A stretch of 54,611 nt of DNA from an uncultured bacterium (GTDB lineage: Bacteria; Verrucomicrobiota; Lentisphaeria; Oligosphaerales; Oligosphaeraceae). Where the stretch lies: assembly GCA_902776645.1 (NCBI GenBank), contig CACYQT010000013.1:1-54611 (forward strand). Reading direction: 5' to 3'. The stretch's first letter is position 1; every line of letters starts with the position of its first letter. The position numbers were made by a program, and so were the translations under genes. Below the pieces are notes generated by a model that saw only the letters and a list, made by a program, of their open reading frames with translations, was not told the DNA's origin and made no database searches. Positions 16,449-25,496 of this stretch are shown one piece after another.

Positions 16449-19400
16449 ATGAACAGACAGTTGCTTGTCATTTGCATATTGTTATCAATGTTGGCGTTGC
16501 GAGCGGAACCAATCCATGTGGCGTTGCTTGGATCGCCTGCACAACTGGTTGATTTGTTGCAGGCGGAACTGTCTGAATTGAAAGAGCTTGCATTACTGGA
16601 ACGCAGGGAAATCGACAAAATCATGCAGGAGCGGAAATTGGCCGAACTGTCTTGGGAGAATTTGTCCAAGGAGTTTCCGCATACGGATGTATTGGTCGTG
16701 TTGTCGGAAAATAACAAGGGGAAGGTGGGGCGCGTTTTGGCGTTCAACGCCAAAAACGGAGCAAGGCTGATGGACATGAATTGGCATGGCAATCCATACG
16801 AACATGTCATCGAACTGTCGGGAGAGGTCCAAAGCGCGGCGGCGAAGCAGACGATGGACGGCGTCCGTTATCTGGCTTTGGCGGAGACGCGGTTCGTCAA
16901 TGTCATGGATTCTTTGAAGGGAAAATGCAATGCATGGCGGCAATTGTTCGAACAGAATTTGTTACGGCAGGAAACGATACAGCTTTTGGAAAGGGAGAGA
17001 TTGGATATCGTGTTGTCTGAAAGACGGTTGACGGAACAGGCCTACGCTTTGAACAGTTCCGGCCATCTGATCGGTTTGGAGTTTGAAGGACGTGGTCGGA
17101 AAGACGAAATCAACTGCAAGTTGATATGCATGGATGTGTCTGGTGAAAAACAATTTGCGGTGGAGATAAAAGATATTTTGACAGCATTGGAAAAAACGGC
17201 GGCGGAGTTTGCTGTCGAATTTGAGCAAACATTGAGCAAATTAGTCATTGACAAGGCGACTGAAGGGAGGGACCGCAAGGCGGAGGCGGCGAAATATTTC
17301 AAGATGTACAACACGTTTGACGCCCACCATTACATACGGAAGAATCCATGGGCTCTTGCGGCGGCCGTGGCGTTGGATCCTGACAATCCGGTTTACCGTT
17401 ATCAGGAACTGGCCGATTTTGATGTGAGGCCTGATCCTGTCAATGCACAGTGGCTCAAAAAGGCGAATCTCGCTTGGGAGATGGCACTCAAATTCAGGCG
17501 TGACTTCCCAGACATTAATATTGATTATCTTCCGCATTCTCAGATTTATTCCATGGCGTTGGCCGCCAGTGAATTGCAAGTGAGGATTGAAGAGCATAAG
17601 AGATGTGGACATTTGGCAATTGTCAACGAGATGGAAAGGACTCTCGTGGCGTTGGATGGTTTCTATCGCAAGTATAGGCCGTATGTCATGGAGGATTTTC
17701 TGCGGCAAGGAGAACGGGTTGCTTTCGATGATGGCAAAGTGAGACCAAACGGTTTCAGAAAGCTAGGCTCTGGTTATATCATCTATCATACAAACCTATA
17801 TTATGAATATGGCAGATATGGTTTCTATGTGGATGAAAAGGAACAGGCAAATGATTATCTCCACTCTCTGAATTCATGGCTGGAACCAGAGAAAGCCAAG
17901 AGACTCATTGGTAATGACAGAGTGGAATTGTATCCATTGCCATGGAGTGCCATGACGTCATCTGCCTGCATAGATGACTTTTTAAAATTCGCGAAGGAGA
18001 ACAAGCTGGCTGAAAAACTGGCGGCGTATGAAGTGGACGTGAAAAAAAACAGTATATTTGTTGAAGCGTTTATGCTGGATTTCTTAATCAAGGGGATAGA
18101 TGCGGAAAAGCAGGAGGATGTAAAAACGGTTTTTGGCCAATTGCTGGCGACGGCACGGAAAAAAGATCCGATGAAATTCAGTAAAACTGAAAAAGACAAA
18201 GACTTCAAACATTATTATCAGAAAACAATCGTTTTCATGGTGATGACAGCGGTTGCACGGAAACATGGCTTGTCAGAGGATTTCGTATGGGAGTGTCTGA
18301 AGAAAGAGATTTCTGAATCGTCAGGCAATGAAGAGCCCGTGGACATTGATAAAGCCATTCGGGAGGTCATCTCCTCGCGTGGCAACGATGAAAGCATGAA
18401 GAAGCTGATGCCGTATGTCCCGCAGTTCAAGCGGGATGTCATGAAGTATCTGATGGATGAGGGTGGGTATTATGACTTGCTGGTGCTGATGGGCCAGGCT
18501 GTCTGGAATTCCAGTAGAATGAATTCCATTTGGATGAATCCGTATCCAAATAGTTCCATGCAGCCTCCAAGCGGCGGCATGGGACCAATTTTGACACCGC
18601 CTAAGGACGAGTTCTTCAAAGCTGTCAATGAAGATGCCAAATTGAAATACGGCCCGTATTCGGAATTTCTGAAGACGAAAGACGATATCATCCTTCATCA
18701 GGCTTGTCGTGATGGCGACAATCTGCTATTGCTACTGGAGAAAATAGAAAATGAACGGATAATGACCAATGGTCGGATCATGGACAGACCTGATCAACAG
18801 AAGCCCAAACAGTTTACCCTGATCTCTTTGCATCCAGATTTGACTTGCGACATCATTAAGAATCCGATTATATTATCGAAGCCAAAGAATGCATCGAAGC
18901 ACGGCGGACAAAGCCTCTATTGGGGTGCTGGGCTTGGGGTGAACCAAGTTTGCCAAATGGCATGCAATCCATCGTTCATTGTTATTGGAAATCGTTCAGT
19001 TCTATGGATTTTTGACAGGAAGACAAATGCGATAACCGCAACGATTCAGATTCCCGTGACTACGAACATGGAAATCGCCATGACGAATGAACGATTGTAT
19101 ATTTTAAGTCCGACACGGTTGATGTCCATGAATTTCCAAGGCGAGGATAGACAGATGATATTTGATACGGAACGACTGGATGCACAATCGGAAATGGACA
19201 AGAAAGGACAAGCATCTTGTTTGCATATACTTCCTGATGACCATCTTATGTTTATGGGCAACTGGAAAATATGGACCTGCAATTCAGACGGTTCCGAATT
19301 GAAAAGCTGCATCCGGCTACCATATGGCAGGTACTATGCCCTGTATGACGACGGTGAAGGGCCGTTGCTTTCGGCGGCTGGTGACTATAATAAAAATAAG

Positions 19401-19751
19401 AACTGCATCATTTATCGGGTTGACATTGATAAATGGAAATTGGACATGATTGCCCAGACTCCGGACAGGATCATGTTCAAACCTAATGGAGGAACTGTCA
19501 CGGTAACACGGCGAAATGTCGAAATCCCTTATTCTGGCTACAAGACAGTTGATCAATTCATTGTGAAAAACGGATGGTTGTTTCAAGGCCACTTCTTTCC
19601 GCTTTGTGTCAAAACATCGGCCCCTGAAAAATCGCCATTTCTCTGGCTTCCGGCGACTTACAAGCTATTATCAATTGGAGATTATGTGATGTTTATGAGA
19701 AACAATTGCTGGTTCATGGTGAATACAAAAGAGATGGGCAATGGAAAGTAA
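16449..19751 (+). CDS. Large secreted protein of unknown function (CsgG-like N-terminus, propeller-like C-terminus)
   Basis: The start is placed at the ATG at 16449 (ACGGAG ~8 bases upstream) rather than the in-frame TTG six bases earlier. The ~1100-residue product has a signal peptide (MNRQLLVICILLSMLALRA). Residues ~25-130 (LLQAELSELKELALLERRE, IDKIMQERKL) look like the domain in CsgG-like lipoproteins and related exoproteins that begins with a search for an oldest 'best estimate' of activity, but this is a weak resemblance. The middle part is helical. The last ~250 residues (LWIFDRKTNAITATI, RLYILSPTRLMSMNFQG, LHILPDDHLMFMGNWKIWT) look like beta-propeller blades. The next gene overlaps its end by 11 bases, so the two are translationally coupled. 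No catalytic motif was seen. Confidence 0.7.
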   Translation: MNRQLLVICILLSMLALRAEPIHVALLGSPAQLVDLLQAELSELKELALLERREIDKIMQERKLAELSWENLSKEFPHTDVLVVLSENNKGKVGRVLAFNAKNGARLMDMNWHGNPYEHVIELSGEVQSAAAKQTMDGVRYLALAETRFVNVMDSLKGKCNAWRQLFEQNLLRQETIQLLERERLDIVLSERRLTEQAYALNSSGHLIGLEFEGRGRKDEINCKLICMDVSGEKQFAVEIKDILTALEKTAAEFAVEFEQTLSKLVIDKATEGRDRKAEAAKYFKMYNTFDAHHYIRKNPWALAAAVALDPDNPVYRYQELADFDVRPDPVNAQWLKKANLAWEMALKFRRDFPDINIDYLPHSQIYSMALAASELQVRIEEHKRCGHLAIVNEMERTLVALDGFYRKYRPYVMEDFLRQGERVAFDDGKVRPNGFRKLGSGYIIYHTNLYYEYGRYGFYVDEKEQANDYLHSLNSWLEPEKAKRLIGNDRVELYPLPWSAMTSSACIDDFLKFAKENKLAEKLAAYEVDVKKNSIFVEAFMLDFLIKGIDAEKQEDVKTVFGQLLATARKKDPMKFSKTEKDKDFKHYYQKTIVFMVMTAVARKHGLSEDFVWECLKKEISESSGNEEPVDIDKAIREVISSRGNDESMKKLMPYVPQFKRDVMKYLMDEGGYYDLLVLMGQAVWNSSRMNSIWMNPYPNSSMQPPSGGMGPILTPPKDEFFKAVNEDAKLKYGPYSEFLKTKDDIILHQACRDGDNLLLLLEKIENERIMTNGRIMDRPDQQKPKQFTLISLHPDLTCDIIKNPIILSKPKNASKHGGQSLYWGAGLGVNQVCQMACNPSFIVIGNRSVLWIFDRKTNAITATIQIPVTTNMEIAMTNERLYILSPTRLMSMNFQGEDRQMIFDTERLDAQSEMDKKGQASCLHILPDDHLMFMGNWKIWTCNSDGSELKSCIRLPYGRYYALYDDGEGPLLSAAGDYNKNKNCIIYRVDIDKWKLDMIAQTPDRIMFKPNGGTVTVTRRNVEIPYSGYKTVDQFIVKNGWLFQGHFFPLCVKTSAPEKSPFLWLPATYKLLSIGDYVMFMRNNCWFMVNTKEMGNGK

Positions 19752-20928
19752 CAGACGAAACAGCTTGTTCATGATGGTAACGGTCCTGTTGTTGTGGCCG
19801 TGTGTCGCACAGGCCAATGCGGGAACGCCGTTGATATGGGGGGAGTTCCTTCATTTAACCGGAGGCAATGTGCTGATTGGTCTTGTGGAAGGGATATTGC
19901 TCTACAAGCTGTTCAAATTGGAGAGGAAAGGAAGATGCATCGAGGCAATGGTTTTAGCCAATTTCTTTTCCGCTTGGATTGGTTTCTTGGGGTTGCAAAT
20001 ATTCAGCGAGTTTGTCATTCCATGGACGATTGAAAATGCGAAAAGCTATCTTTGCCTGTTGGTTATCGCTTGTTGGTTGGTTAGTGTATTGTTAGAATAT
20101 CCGTTTGTGATGTTTATTTTCGGATGGAAGAACAGACAATGGACAAAAGCTTTGAATGGATCGCTTGTCGTTCAAACCATTTCCTATATGGTGTTGGTGG
20201 GATGGTATCTGCTATGCGGTAGTAGCACGTTGCTGACGCGATGTACCGTCGTGAAGGCGGCCGACATCAAGCTTCCTGAAAGCATTTGTATCTATTATTT
20301 TGCAAAATCGGATGATGCCGTCCACCGTCTGCATGTCGGGCAGGATGACGATACCGCCATCGCCAAGCCAGAAATAGATATCCATGAACCTGTTCGAGCG
20401 AAACTAGTGGCCATGACAGACGGTCCTGAAGACACGATGGCATCATTGAAAATCATCGTTGTCGATGACAGGAGAACATATAAAAAGCCTAGAATCGGCA
20501 CAGTTCTGCCGAATTTCGCGGAGGCTGGCAAGGCCTTGCTGGAGCTTCCTGATGATCGGGGAGTATATCGTCATTATCAATGGCAGTGGCTTGGCAGGAC
20601 ATTGGGGGTGGCGAAAGACTCTGACGTACGTTTCCAGACAGGATTCTGGCCTCAGCAAGGCATGTACTTGATGGAGCGGGAGAAATCGCCTGAAGACAAA
20701 CTCGATTATGATCAATACGGGTTTGCGTGGCGTGAATGGACATTCGGCAAAAAGTTGATAGCTTTGGAGATGCCGTTTTTGAGCTGGACCATCCGCAACA
20801 TCATCCAGTTACCTGGGGATTTCATATTGTTCGAATTGCACGATGACCAGATCTGCCTGTTTGACTACCAGACGATGCGCATCGCGCTCGTGGCTAGAGG
20901 TTTCGGGGCGACGGCGGTGGTGGAGTGA
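19741..20928 (+). CDS. Membrane protein of unknown function, coupled to the preceding exoprotein
   Basis: The 395-residue protein starts inside the last codons of the preceding gene. The N-terminus is hydrophobic (SLFMMVTVLLLWPCVAQA, likely a signal peptide). Segments around residues 40-60, 70-90, 105-125 and 140-160 are predicted membrane spans (VLIGLVEGILLYKLF, LVIACWLVSVLLEYPFVMF, ISYMVLVGWYLLCG). The C-terminal ~225 residues appear soluble. I do not recognise a family. The strict overlap with the upstream gene suggests that the two products work together, perhaps as exoprotein and membrane partner. Its 3' end converges on the HEPN gene with only 46 bases between. Confidence 0.7.
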   Translation: MESNRRNSLFMMVTVLLLWPCVAQANAGTPLIWGEFLHLTGGNVLIGLVEGILLYKLFKLERKGRCIEAMVLANFFSAWIGFLGLQIFSEFVIPWTIENAKSYLCLLVIACWLVSVLLEYPFVMFIFGWKNRQWTKALNGSLVVQTISYMVLVGWYLLCGSSTLLTRCTVVKAADIKLPESICIYYFAKSDDAVHRLHVGQDDDTAIAKPEIDIHEPVRAKLVAMTDGPEDTMASLKIIVVDDRRTYKKPRIGTVLPNFAEAGKALLELPDDRGVYRHYQWQWLGRTLGVAKDSDVRFQTGFWPQQGMYLMEREKSPEDKLDYDQYGFAWREWTFGKKLIALEMPFLSWTIRNIIQLPGDFILFELHDDQICLFDYQTMRIALVARGFGATAVVE

Positions 20929-20974
20929 GAACCGAAAAGCACAAGGCACATATCCACTGCAAACGATTATGAGT

Positions 20975-21427
20975 TCACGGATTGGCTGGCAATAACTCTG
21001 GAAAACGTGCGGCTAAAATCTGAAGAACTTCTGTTCGTAGTTCTTTGGTAAAGTCAAGCAATTCTTCCGCTTCTGCCTTGGAAGCACCGCCAATGTTGTC
21101 ATATTCAACTGCATTCCGTTTTGCACGACATGCATTCAGGTAGATGGCATCCTCCTGCCTATGAGGGCCTATCGTAAATTCAATCGCCATCAGAGTCCGA
21201 TAATGGGCTTGATTCTTTTCCGGTCGAAAACCGTTCGCATAAAGCATCATGGTACAGAGCTTCAATGCCGCGTTGTATGCGATTCCGAATTTCCAATCGT
21301 CCGAAATATCATTTGCAGCTGCATCCGCCATGTCACGATCCGCTATGGCAAGCAAATTGGACATTTCCTGCCTGTCGGTTACATGCGGAACAAGCCATCC
21401 ATTATTCCGCCAGTCTTGCAAACTCAT
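20975..21427 (-). CDS. HEPN-domain protein, putative toxin of a HEPN/MNT pair
   Basis: The 150-residue all-helical protein has the HEPN pattern: YNAALKLCTMMLYANGFRP in the first half and ACRAKRNAVEYDNIGG near residue 108, where RNxxEY takes the place of the classical R-x4-6-H nuclease motif. It overlaps the nucleotidyltransferase gene by 26 bases in a different frame, the usual arrangement of HEPN/minimal nucleotidyltransferase (MNT) toxin-antitoxin operons. By family knowledge HEPN proteins are RNases or RNA-binding toxins neutralised by the MNT partner, in some systems by AMPylation. Lack of the catalytic histidine means activity here cannot be assumed. The gene is transcribed with the upstream partner from the palindromic region at ~22000. 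Confidence 0.72.
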   Translation of the reverse strand: MSLQDWRNNGWLVPHVTDRQEMSNLLAIADRDMADAAANDISDDWKFGIAYNAALKLCTMMLYANGFRPEKNQAHYRTLMAIEFTIGPHRQEDAIYLNACRAKRNAVEYDNIGGASKAEAEELLDFTKELRTEVLQILAARFPELLPANP

Positions 21428-21983
21428 CCGCGTCTCCTTTCAGAAAGATTTTAGGTGTTGAGATGATTTCATTGAGAAAATGATCTTGCTTATGGAGGCG
21501 TTCTGTGAAATCATTTTGCGAAATCACATAAGGGTTGATTTCTTGTCCGATCTTGCCAGCGGCCGCATGGATGCGCTTTGTCACGTCACGCAGGCCACAG
21601 TCTCCGATGACAAACAAGTCGATGTCGCTGCCGGCATGGGCTGTGCCATTGGCGGTTGAACCAAAGATGAAAACGAAAATTGCAGGACTATCGGCAAATG
21701 CGTCCTTCAAGATTCCCGCAGGACCTTCTGTTTTCAGAACAAGTTCACACAGAAGAGGATAAAGCAGATTGTCGTCATTGGCCGAGAATTTGACGCGATT
21801 CCCATCCTTCTGAATCGTAACGATTCCAAGTGCTTCCAATTGGCGCAGTTCGCGCTGAAGGACTGGAGCGCTCAATCCGGACAGACGCGATAATTCCCTC
21901 AAGTGAATGCTTTTATGTTCTTGTGTGAACAGATTTTTCAGGATTTCAGCCCGTGCCTGTGAACCTAGCAGTTTTTGCAACAT
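21402..21983 (-). CDS. Winged-HTH/minimal nucleotidyltransferase fusion, putative antitoxin
   Basis: Residues ~1-85 form an ArsR-like winged helix (LLGSQARAEILKNLF, HLRELSRLSGLSAPVLQREL, LEALGIVTIQKDGNRV). Residues ~100-150 carry the nucleotidyltransferase motif FGSTANGTAHAGSDIDLFV (GSx10DxD). Such fusions serve as antitoxin and autorepressor in HEPN/MNT systems. I use the second ATG (21983), which has a perfect GGAGG six bases upstream; the frame is also open to an ATG at 21995. The palindromic site at 21999-22032, directly upstream, is the probable operator for the wHTH. The HEPN gene overlaps its 3' end. Confidence 0.82.
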   Translation of the reverse strand: MLQKLLGSQARAEILKNLFTQEHKSIHLRELSRLSGLSAPVLQRELRQLEALGIVTIQKDGNRVKFSANDDNLLYPLLCELVLKTEGPAGILKDAFADSPAIFVFIFGSTANGTAHAGSDIDLFVIGDCGLRDVTKRIHAAAGKIGQEINPYVISQNDFTERLHKQDHFLNEIISTPKIFLKGDADEFARLAE

Positions 21984-21998
21984 GCAAACCTCCATGTA

Positions 21999-22032
21999 GA
22001 TAATTGTTACCTATAAGATAACGATTGTTATC
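21999..22032. promoter_or_regulatory. Palindromic operator upstream of the MNT/HEPN operon
   Basis: GATAACGATTGTTATC (22017-22032) is a perfect 6-bp-arm palindrome. A related half-palindrome GATAATTGTTAC lies at 21999-22010, 18 bp away. The pair sits 16-49 bases before the wHTH-MNT start codon, where a promoter is expected. Autoregulation by the wHTH domain is inferred. Confidence 0.55.
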
Positions 22033-22083
22033 AAAAAAGCAACAAAATTATTCTGAAAAAGAGGTGACTGGCATGAAAACAGA

Positions 22084-22123
22084 ACGGTGGGACGCCGTCG
22101 CTACTGGCGGATGCCGTCGTTAC
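22084..22123. repeat. Palindromic intergenic repeat (ACGGYG-GGACGCCGT-CG(T/C)TAC family), two units
   Basis: Two adjacent units, ACGGTGGGACGCCGTCGCTAC and TGGCGGATGCCGTCGTTAC, end exactly next to the stop codon of the GH16 gene. The same family recurs at 25816, 36897, 37936, 42423 and 44772. Confidence 0.7.
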
Positions 22124-22951
22124 CTATGCTTCGACTTTGTCGAACACGCGGACGTAATCGACGATGAACTGGTCCTGTCCGACGATGTCGTAGGATGCCT
22201 TGCAGGGGTAGTGGTATTTGCCGCGGTAGCCTTTGACTTCTGTCGAGATGAGAATGAATTCAGGGGTGTGAGAGACGTTGTCGGAGATGTGGCCGTCTTC
22301 GACGCCGTCGATGTAGAACGTGTAGCCGGACTTGTCCCAAAGCATTCCGAAACGATGGAAGACGGTCTGGTCGAGGCCATTGACGCCGCCGGTCTTGGCG
22401 CGTGTCATGTCCAGCCCGTAGCCGCCCGTGAAGGCGTTATGGGGGACGATTTCACCGGTTTTGAAGCATTCCATGATATCGAGTTCCGTACCCGTGACGG
22501 CGGGATCCAAGCTGGCCCCGATGATCGGCGACTGCATCCAGAAGGCGCTCCACCAGCCTTCCGGGCGCTGCTGGAGGCGGCAGCGGCATTCGTAGTAACC
22601 GTACAGATGGGTGAAAAGATTCTTCTTCAGCTTGCCGATGGGCCACTGGAGATGGTCGACACCGAAGGTCGTCTGCTGGACAGGCTCGTCCATGAAATTG
22701 TAGCCAGTCTGGAGCTGTGAGCTGACGGGATGGCCGTCCTCCATGAGAATGTCGAAAACGACGTTGCCGTTGCCGTCGAGATGGACGGCCTTGTCGGACC
22801 AGGCGTAGTGTCGTTTGCCCATCATGGACATACGGAAGTCCCATTTGGTGCGGTCGAGTTCGGTGCCGTCGAATTCGTCGTTCCAGACGAGTTTCCAATT
22901 GCCGTCGGGGAGGAGGCTGTCTTCGTGATCTGCGAGTGTGAATTTCTGCAT
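22124..22951 (-). CDS. Glycoside hydrolase family 16 protein (beta-glucanase/laminarinase-like)
   Basis: The product shows the GH16 pattern: WKLVWNDEFDGTELDRTKW at the start, YGYYECRCRL and WWSAFWMQSP in the core, the catalytic ELDIMEC (E-x-D-x-x-E, ~residue 150) and GMLWDKSGYTFYIDG near the C-terminus. The family cleaves beta-1,3/1,4-glucans or galactans by a retaining mechanism with the first Glu as nucleophile and the last as acid/base. I set the start at 22951 (AAGGAA upstream); the open frame continues to 23044, but that extension is encoded by a tandem repeat and is unlikely to be translated. No signal peptide is seen, so a cytosolic location is predicted. It ends against the palindromic repeat. 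Confidence 0.88.
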   Translation of the reverse strand: MQKFTLADHEDSLLPDGNWKLVWNDEFDGTELDRTKWDFRMSMMGKRHYAWSDKAVHLDGNGNVVFDILMEDGHPVSSQLQTGYNFMDEPVQQTTFGVDHLQWPIGKLKKNLFTHLYGYYECRCRLQQRPEGWWSAFWMQSPIIGASLDPAVTGTELDIMECFKTGEIVPHNAFTGGYGLDMTRAKTGGVNGLDQTVFHRFGMLWDKSGYTFYIDGVEDGHISDNVSHTPEFILISTEVKGYRGKYHYPCKASYDIVGQDQFIVDYVRVFDKVEA

Positions 22952-23001
22952 TGTGGTGTTCCTTGATTGCTTTATATTATGGTAAGTGGCTTGAGATGAA
23001 A

Positions 23002-23031
23002 GACGTGGGACGTGAGACGTGAGACGTGAGG
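23002..23031. repeat. Short 7-bp tandem repeat (GACGTGA x4)
   Basis: Four consecutive heptamers GACGTGG/GACGTGA lie in the divergent gap between the GH16 gene and the DUF4832 gene. They create a false N-terminal extension of the GH16 reading frame. Confidence 0.8.
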
Positions 23032-23182
23032 ATAATGAGGGCAATTATGTTCAATTACATTCTGGTCTAAAATCATTGGATAAAATAATCTCCCTTTTTA
23101 ATATTTTCAATTTTCGTATTGAAAAGCTATCGTAGGGCGGTACATTAGCAAAAAACAATCGTTCATGAAAATAGGAAAATCA

Positions 23183-24745
23183 ATGAAACAGCAATTTCGC
23201 GGCATACGGCCGGATGATCTGCATGGCAGGGCGGGGCTGAGGAATCCGGAGCGCGGCTTCCGGACGGAGATGTATTTCAGCTGCATTCCAGGGGAAATCG
23301 CGGGAACATGCTCGTGCCATAGCAAACGGAACAAATTGGATGGTCGGTCGGAAATGCCTGTGTTCCAGAATATTGACGTGCCGGGTGTGCCGCATCTGAT
23401 TCGCGGGAACCGTCTGGACGGCATCGAATTCAGCCATGCGCAGTGGCAGGATGAAATCGACTTTCTCGCGTATGACGGCGTGTCCGTTATGCAAAGTTAT
23501 TGTTTTTTGAACCGCTACGACGACGGCCGCGATCTGCCGCAGAGCAAGTTGGACGACATCGAGGCGTTTTTCGCGAAAGTTCGCGCGGCTGGCGTGAAAC
23601 TGCTGCTGCGTTTTGCGTATGAACTGTCGCCGACGCTGACGGGGCCGACGGCGGAGACGACGTTGAAGCATATCCGCCAGCTGGCGCCGCTGCTGCAGCG
23701 GAACAAAGACGTGATTTACGTGCTGCAATGCGGCTTTGTCGGGAAGTTCGGCGAATGGCACAACAGCTGCCATGCGCTGCAGGACGACGTGCCGTTCAGG
23801 CGGGAGCTGCTGGACACGGTGCTGTCGGTCCTGCCGAAAGACCGCTATACAATGATGCGATATCCCGCCTTGAAGATGTCGGTCTATGGAACGGATCCGA
23901 TATCGGCGTCGGATGCGTTTTCAGTCACGGCCGCCGCGCGGATCGGCCATTTCAACGACGGTTTCATGGCGGGGCCGAACCACGGCGGGACGTTCAGCCG
24001 TGGCGACAGCCTCGTGCCGAAGGAGGCGGAAATGGCCTATCTGGAGCAGGAATCGAATTTCCTTCCGATGGACGGCGAACTGTTCTGGCGTGATTTGTCC
24101 GGCATGGCGCTGCCGGCGGACGCGGCGGTCAATTTCAGCCGCTGGCACTACGACACGTTTGGCATGGTTCATGGCAACGCGCTGTTCGAAGGGAAGGACG
24201 GCTATTCGATGGACGTGTGGGCGCGGGTGCCAGTCGATCCGATGTTTTTGCGTCAGAAGAACTTGCCGTTTGAGGAGGAGTATTTCACGGATGAGAAGGG
24301 CAACCATGTCTGGCGGAGCTACTATGAATACATCCGCGACCATCTGGGCTACCGGATTGTTTTGGAGGAGGCAGAAGTCGATTCGGAAATCGCTGCGGGA
24401 CAGGAATTTCATGCGACGGTAAAACTGCGCAACCATGGTTTTTCGGCGCCGGTCAACCCGCGTCCCGTGCAGCTTGTGCTGAAAGGCCGTGAGGCGGCAT
24501 ATCGCTTTGATTTCAAGACGGATGTCCGTCGTTGGAGCGGCGGCGGCGCGACGCAGACGCTGAAGCTTTCGGCGGCTTTGCCTCCGGACATGGCGCCTGG
24601 GGAGTACCAGATTGGTTTCGCGCTGCCGGATGCGGCGGAATCGTTGGCGGGACGGCAGGAATACGCGATTCGCTGCGCGAATCCGCTGGTGTTTGCGGAC
24701 GGTGTCAATTGGCTGGAGGGAAATGTTATAATTCATAATGCATAA
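23183..24745 (+). CDS. DUF4874/DUF4832 domain protein
   Basis: The N-terminal part holds NPERGFRTEMYF and then MQSYCFLNRYDD, KLLLRFAYE, DVIYVLQCGFVGKFGEW, typical of DUF4874 followed by DUF4832 (TIM-barrel-like glycosidase relatives found in Bacteroidetes, Verrucomicrobia and Lentisphaerae). Residues ~170-400 (RFPALKM-type and GHFNDGFMAGPNHGGTF, WHYDTFGM) form DUF4832. A C-terminal beta-sandwich follows (VKLRNHGFSAPVNPRPVQL). I choose the ATG at 23183 because AGGAAA precedes it by four bases; the frame is also open to 23165. There is no signal peptide. The function is unknown, presumably carbohydrate-related. Confidence 0.82.
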   Translation: MKQQFRGIRPDDLHGRAGLRNPERGFRTEMYFSCIPGEIAGTCSCHSKRNKLDGRSEMPVFQNIDVPGVPHLIRGNRLDGIEFSHAQWQDEIDFLAYDGVSVMQSYCFLNRYDDGRDLPQSKLDDIEAFFAKVRAAGVKLLLRFAYELSPTLTGPTAETTLKHIRQLAPLLQRNKDVIYVLQCGFVGKFGEWHNSCHALQDDVPFRRELLDTVLSVLPKDRYTMMRYPALKMSVYGTDPISASDAFSVTAAARIGHFNDGFMAGPNHGGTFSRGDSLVPKEAEMAYLEQESNFLPMDGELFWRDLSGMALPADAAVNFSRWHYDTFGMVHGNALFEGKDGYSMDVWARVPVDPMFLRQKNLPFEEEYFTDEKGNHVWRSYYEYIRDHLGYRIVLEEAEVDSEIAAGQEFHATVKLRNHGFSAPVNPRPVQLVLKGREAAYRFDFKTDVRRWSGGGATQTLKLSAALPPDMAPGEYQIGFALPDAAESLAGRQEYAIRCANPLVFADGVNWLEGNVIIHNA

Positions 24746-24812
24746 TTCATAATGCATAATTATTATATAGAAAATGTCGCTTTAGTCGCTTTAGTCGCTT
24801 TTGTCGCTTTTT
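24726..24812. repeat. AT-rich tandem repeats after the DUF4832 gene
   Basis: ATAATTCATAATGC-type 14-bp units are repeated at 24728-24760, overlapping the stop codon at 24743-24745. Four copies of TCGCTTTAG/TCGCTTTT follow at 24777-24812. The HAD gene starts 15 bases later. The repeats probably do not code for protein. Confidence 0.75.
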
Positions 24813-24826
24813 AATCAAATTGCAAA

Positions 24827-25492
24827 ATGATAAACAGATATATATTTTTTGATTTGGACGGGACGCTGACGGATCCGGCAGAAGGCATCACGAATTCCGT
24901 CATGTACGCATTGCGGCATTTCGGCATCGAGGTGACGGATAGACGGGAGCTCTATCCGTTCATTGGACCGCCGTTATCTGATTCATACGCAAAATACTAT
25001 GGATTCACAGCGGAGCAGTCGGAAAAAGGCGTCAACTTATTCCGTGAATATTTTCGTGAGAAAGGAATATTCGAAAATATGCCGTATTCGGGCATGCCGG
25101 AGCTTTTGGCGGAATTGCATCAACTTGGATGCAAGCTTGTTGTGACGTCCAGCAAGCCGCAGTTGTTCGTCGAACGAATTCTGGACCATTTCGACATGGC
25201 GAAATATTTCCATGCCGTATGCGGGGCGACGATGGACGAGAAGACGAGCAGGAAACCGATCATCATCCGCAATGCGTTGGACATCTGTCCGGAGGCGGGG
25301 GCGGACAATACGATCGTGGTCGGCGACCACGCGTTGGATGTCATAGGAGCGCATGAAAACGGCCTGCCCGCCTGCGCCGTTCTCTACGGATACGGCGAGA
25401 ACGACGCGATAGCGGAGGCGAAGCCGGAATATACGGCTTGTTCCGTAAATGATTTACGGATGTGTCTTATGGATTGGCTGCAAAACCATTGA
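24827..25492 (+). CDS. HAD-family phosphatase (phosphoglycolate phosphatase-like)
   Basis: The 221-residue protein has HAD motif I FFDLDGTLTD (nucleophile Asp), motif II VVTSSKP, the motif III lysine in TSRKPIII and motif IV VVGDHALDVIGAHENG. The helical cap between motifs I and II (residues ~18-85, NSVMYALRHFGIE, FIGPPLSDSY) is of subfamily IA type as in Gph/PpaX. It dephosphorylates small phosphometabolites. The exact substrate cannot be called. No ribosome binding site is obvious in the A/T-rich leader. The gene converges on the rubredoxin gene across a bidirectional terminator. Confidence 0.88.
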   Translation: MINRYIFFDLDGTLTDPAEGITNSVMYALRHFGIEVTDRRELYPFIGPPLSDSYAKYYGFTAEQSEKGVNLFREYFREKGIFENMPYSGMPELLAELHQLGCKLVVTSSKPQLFVERILDHFDMAKYFHAVCGATMDEKTSRKPIIIRNALDICPEAGADNTIVVGDHALDVIGAHENGLPACAVLYGYGENDAIAEAKPEYTACSVNDLRMCLMDWLQNH

Positions 25493-25496
25493 TTTG

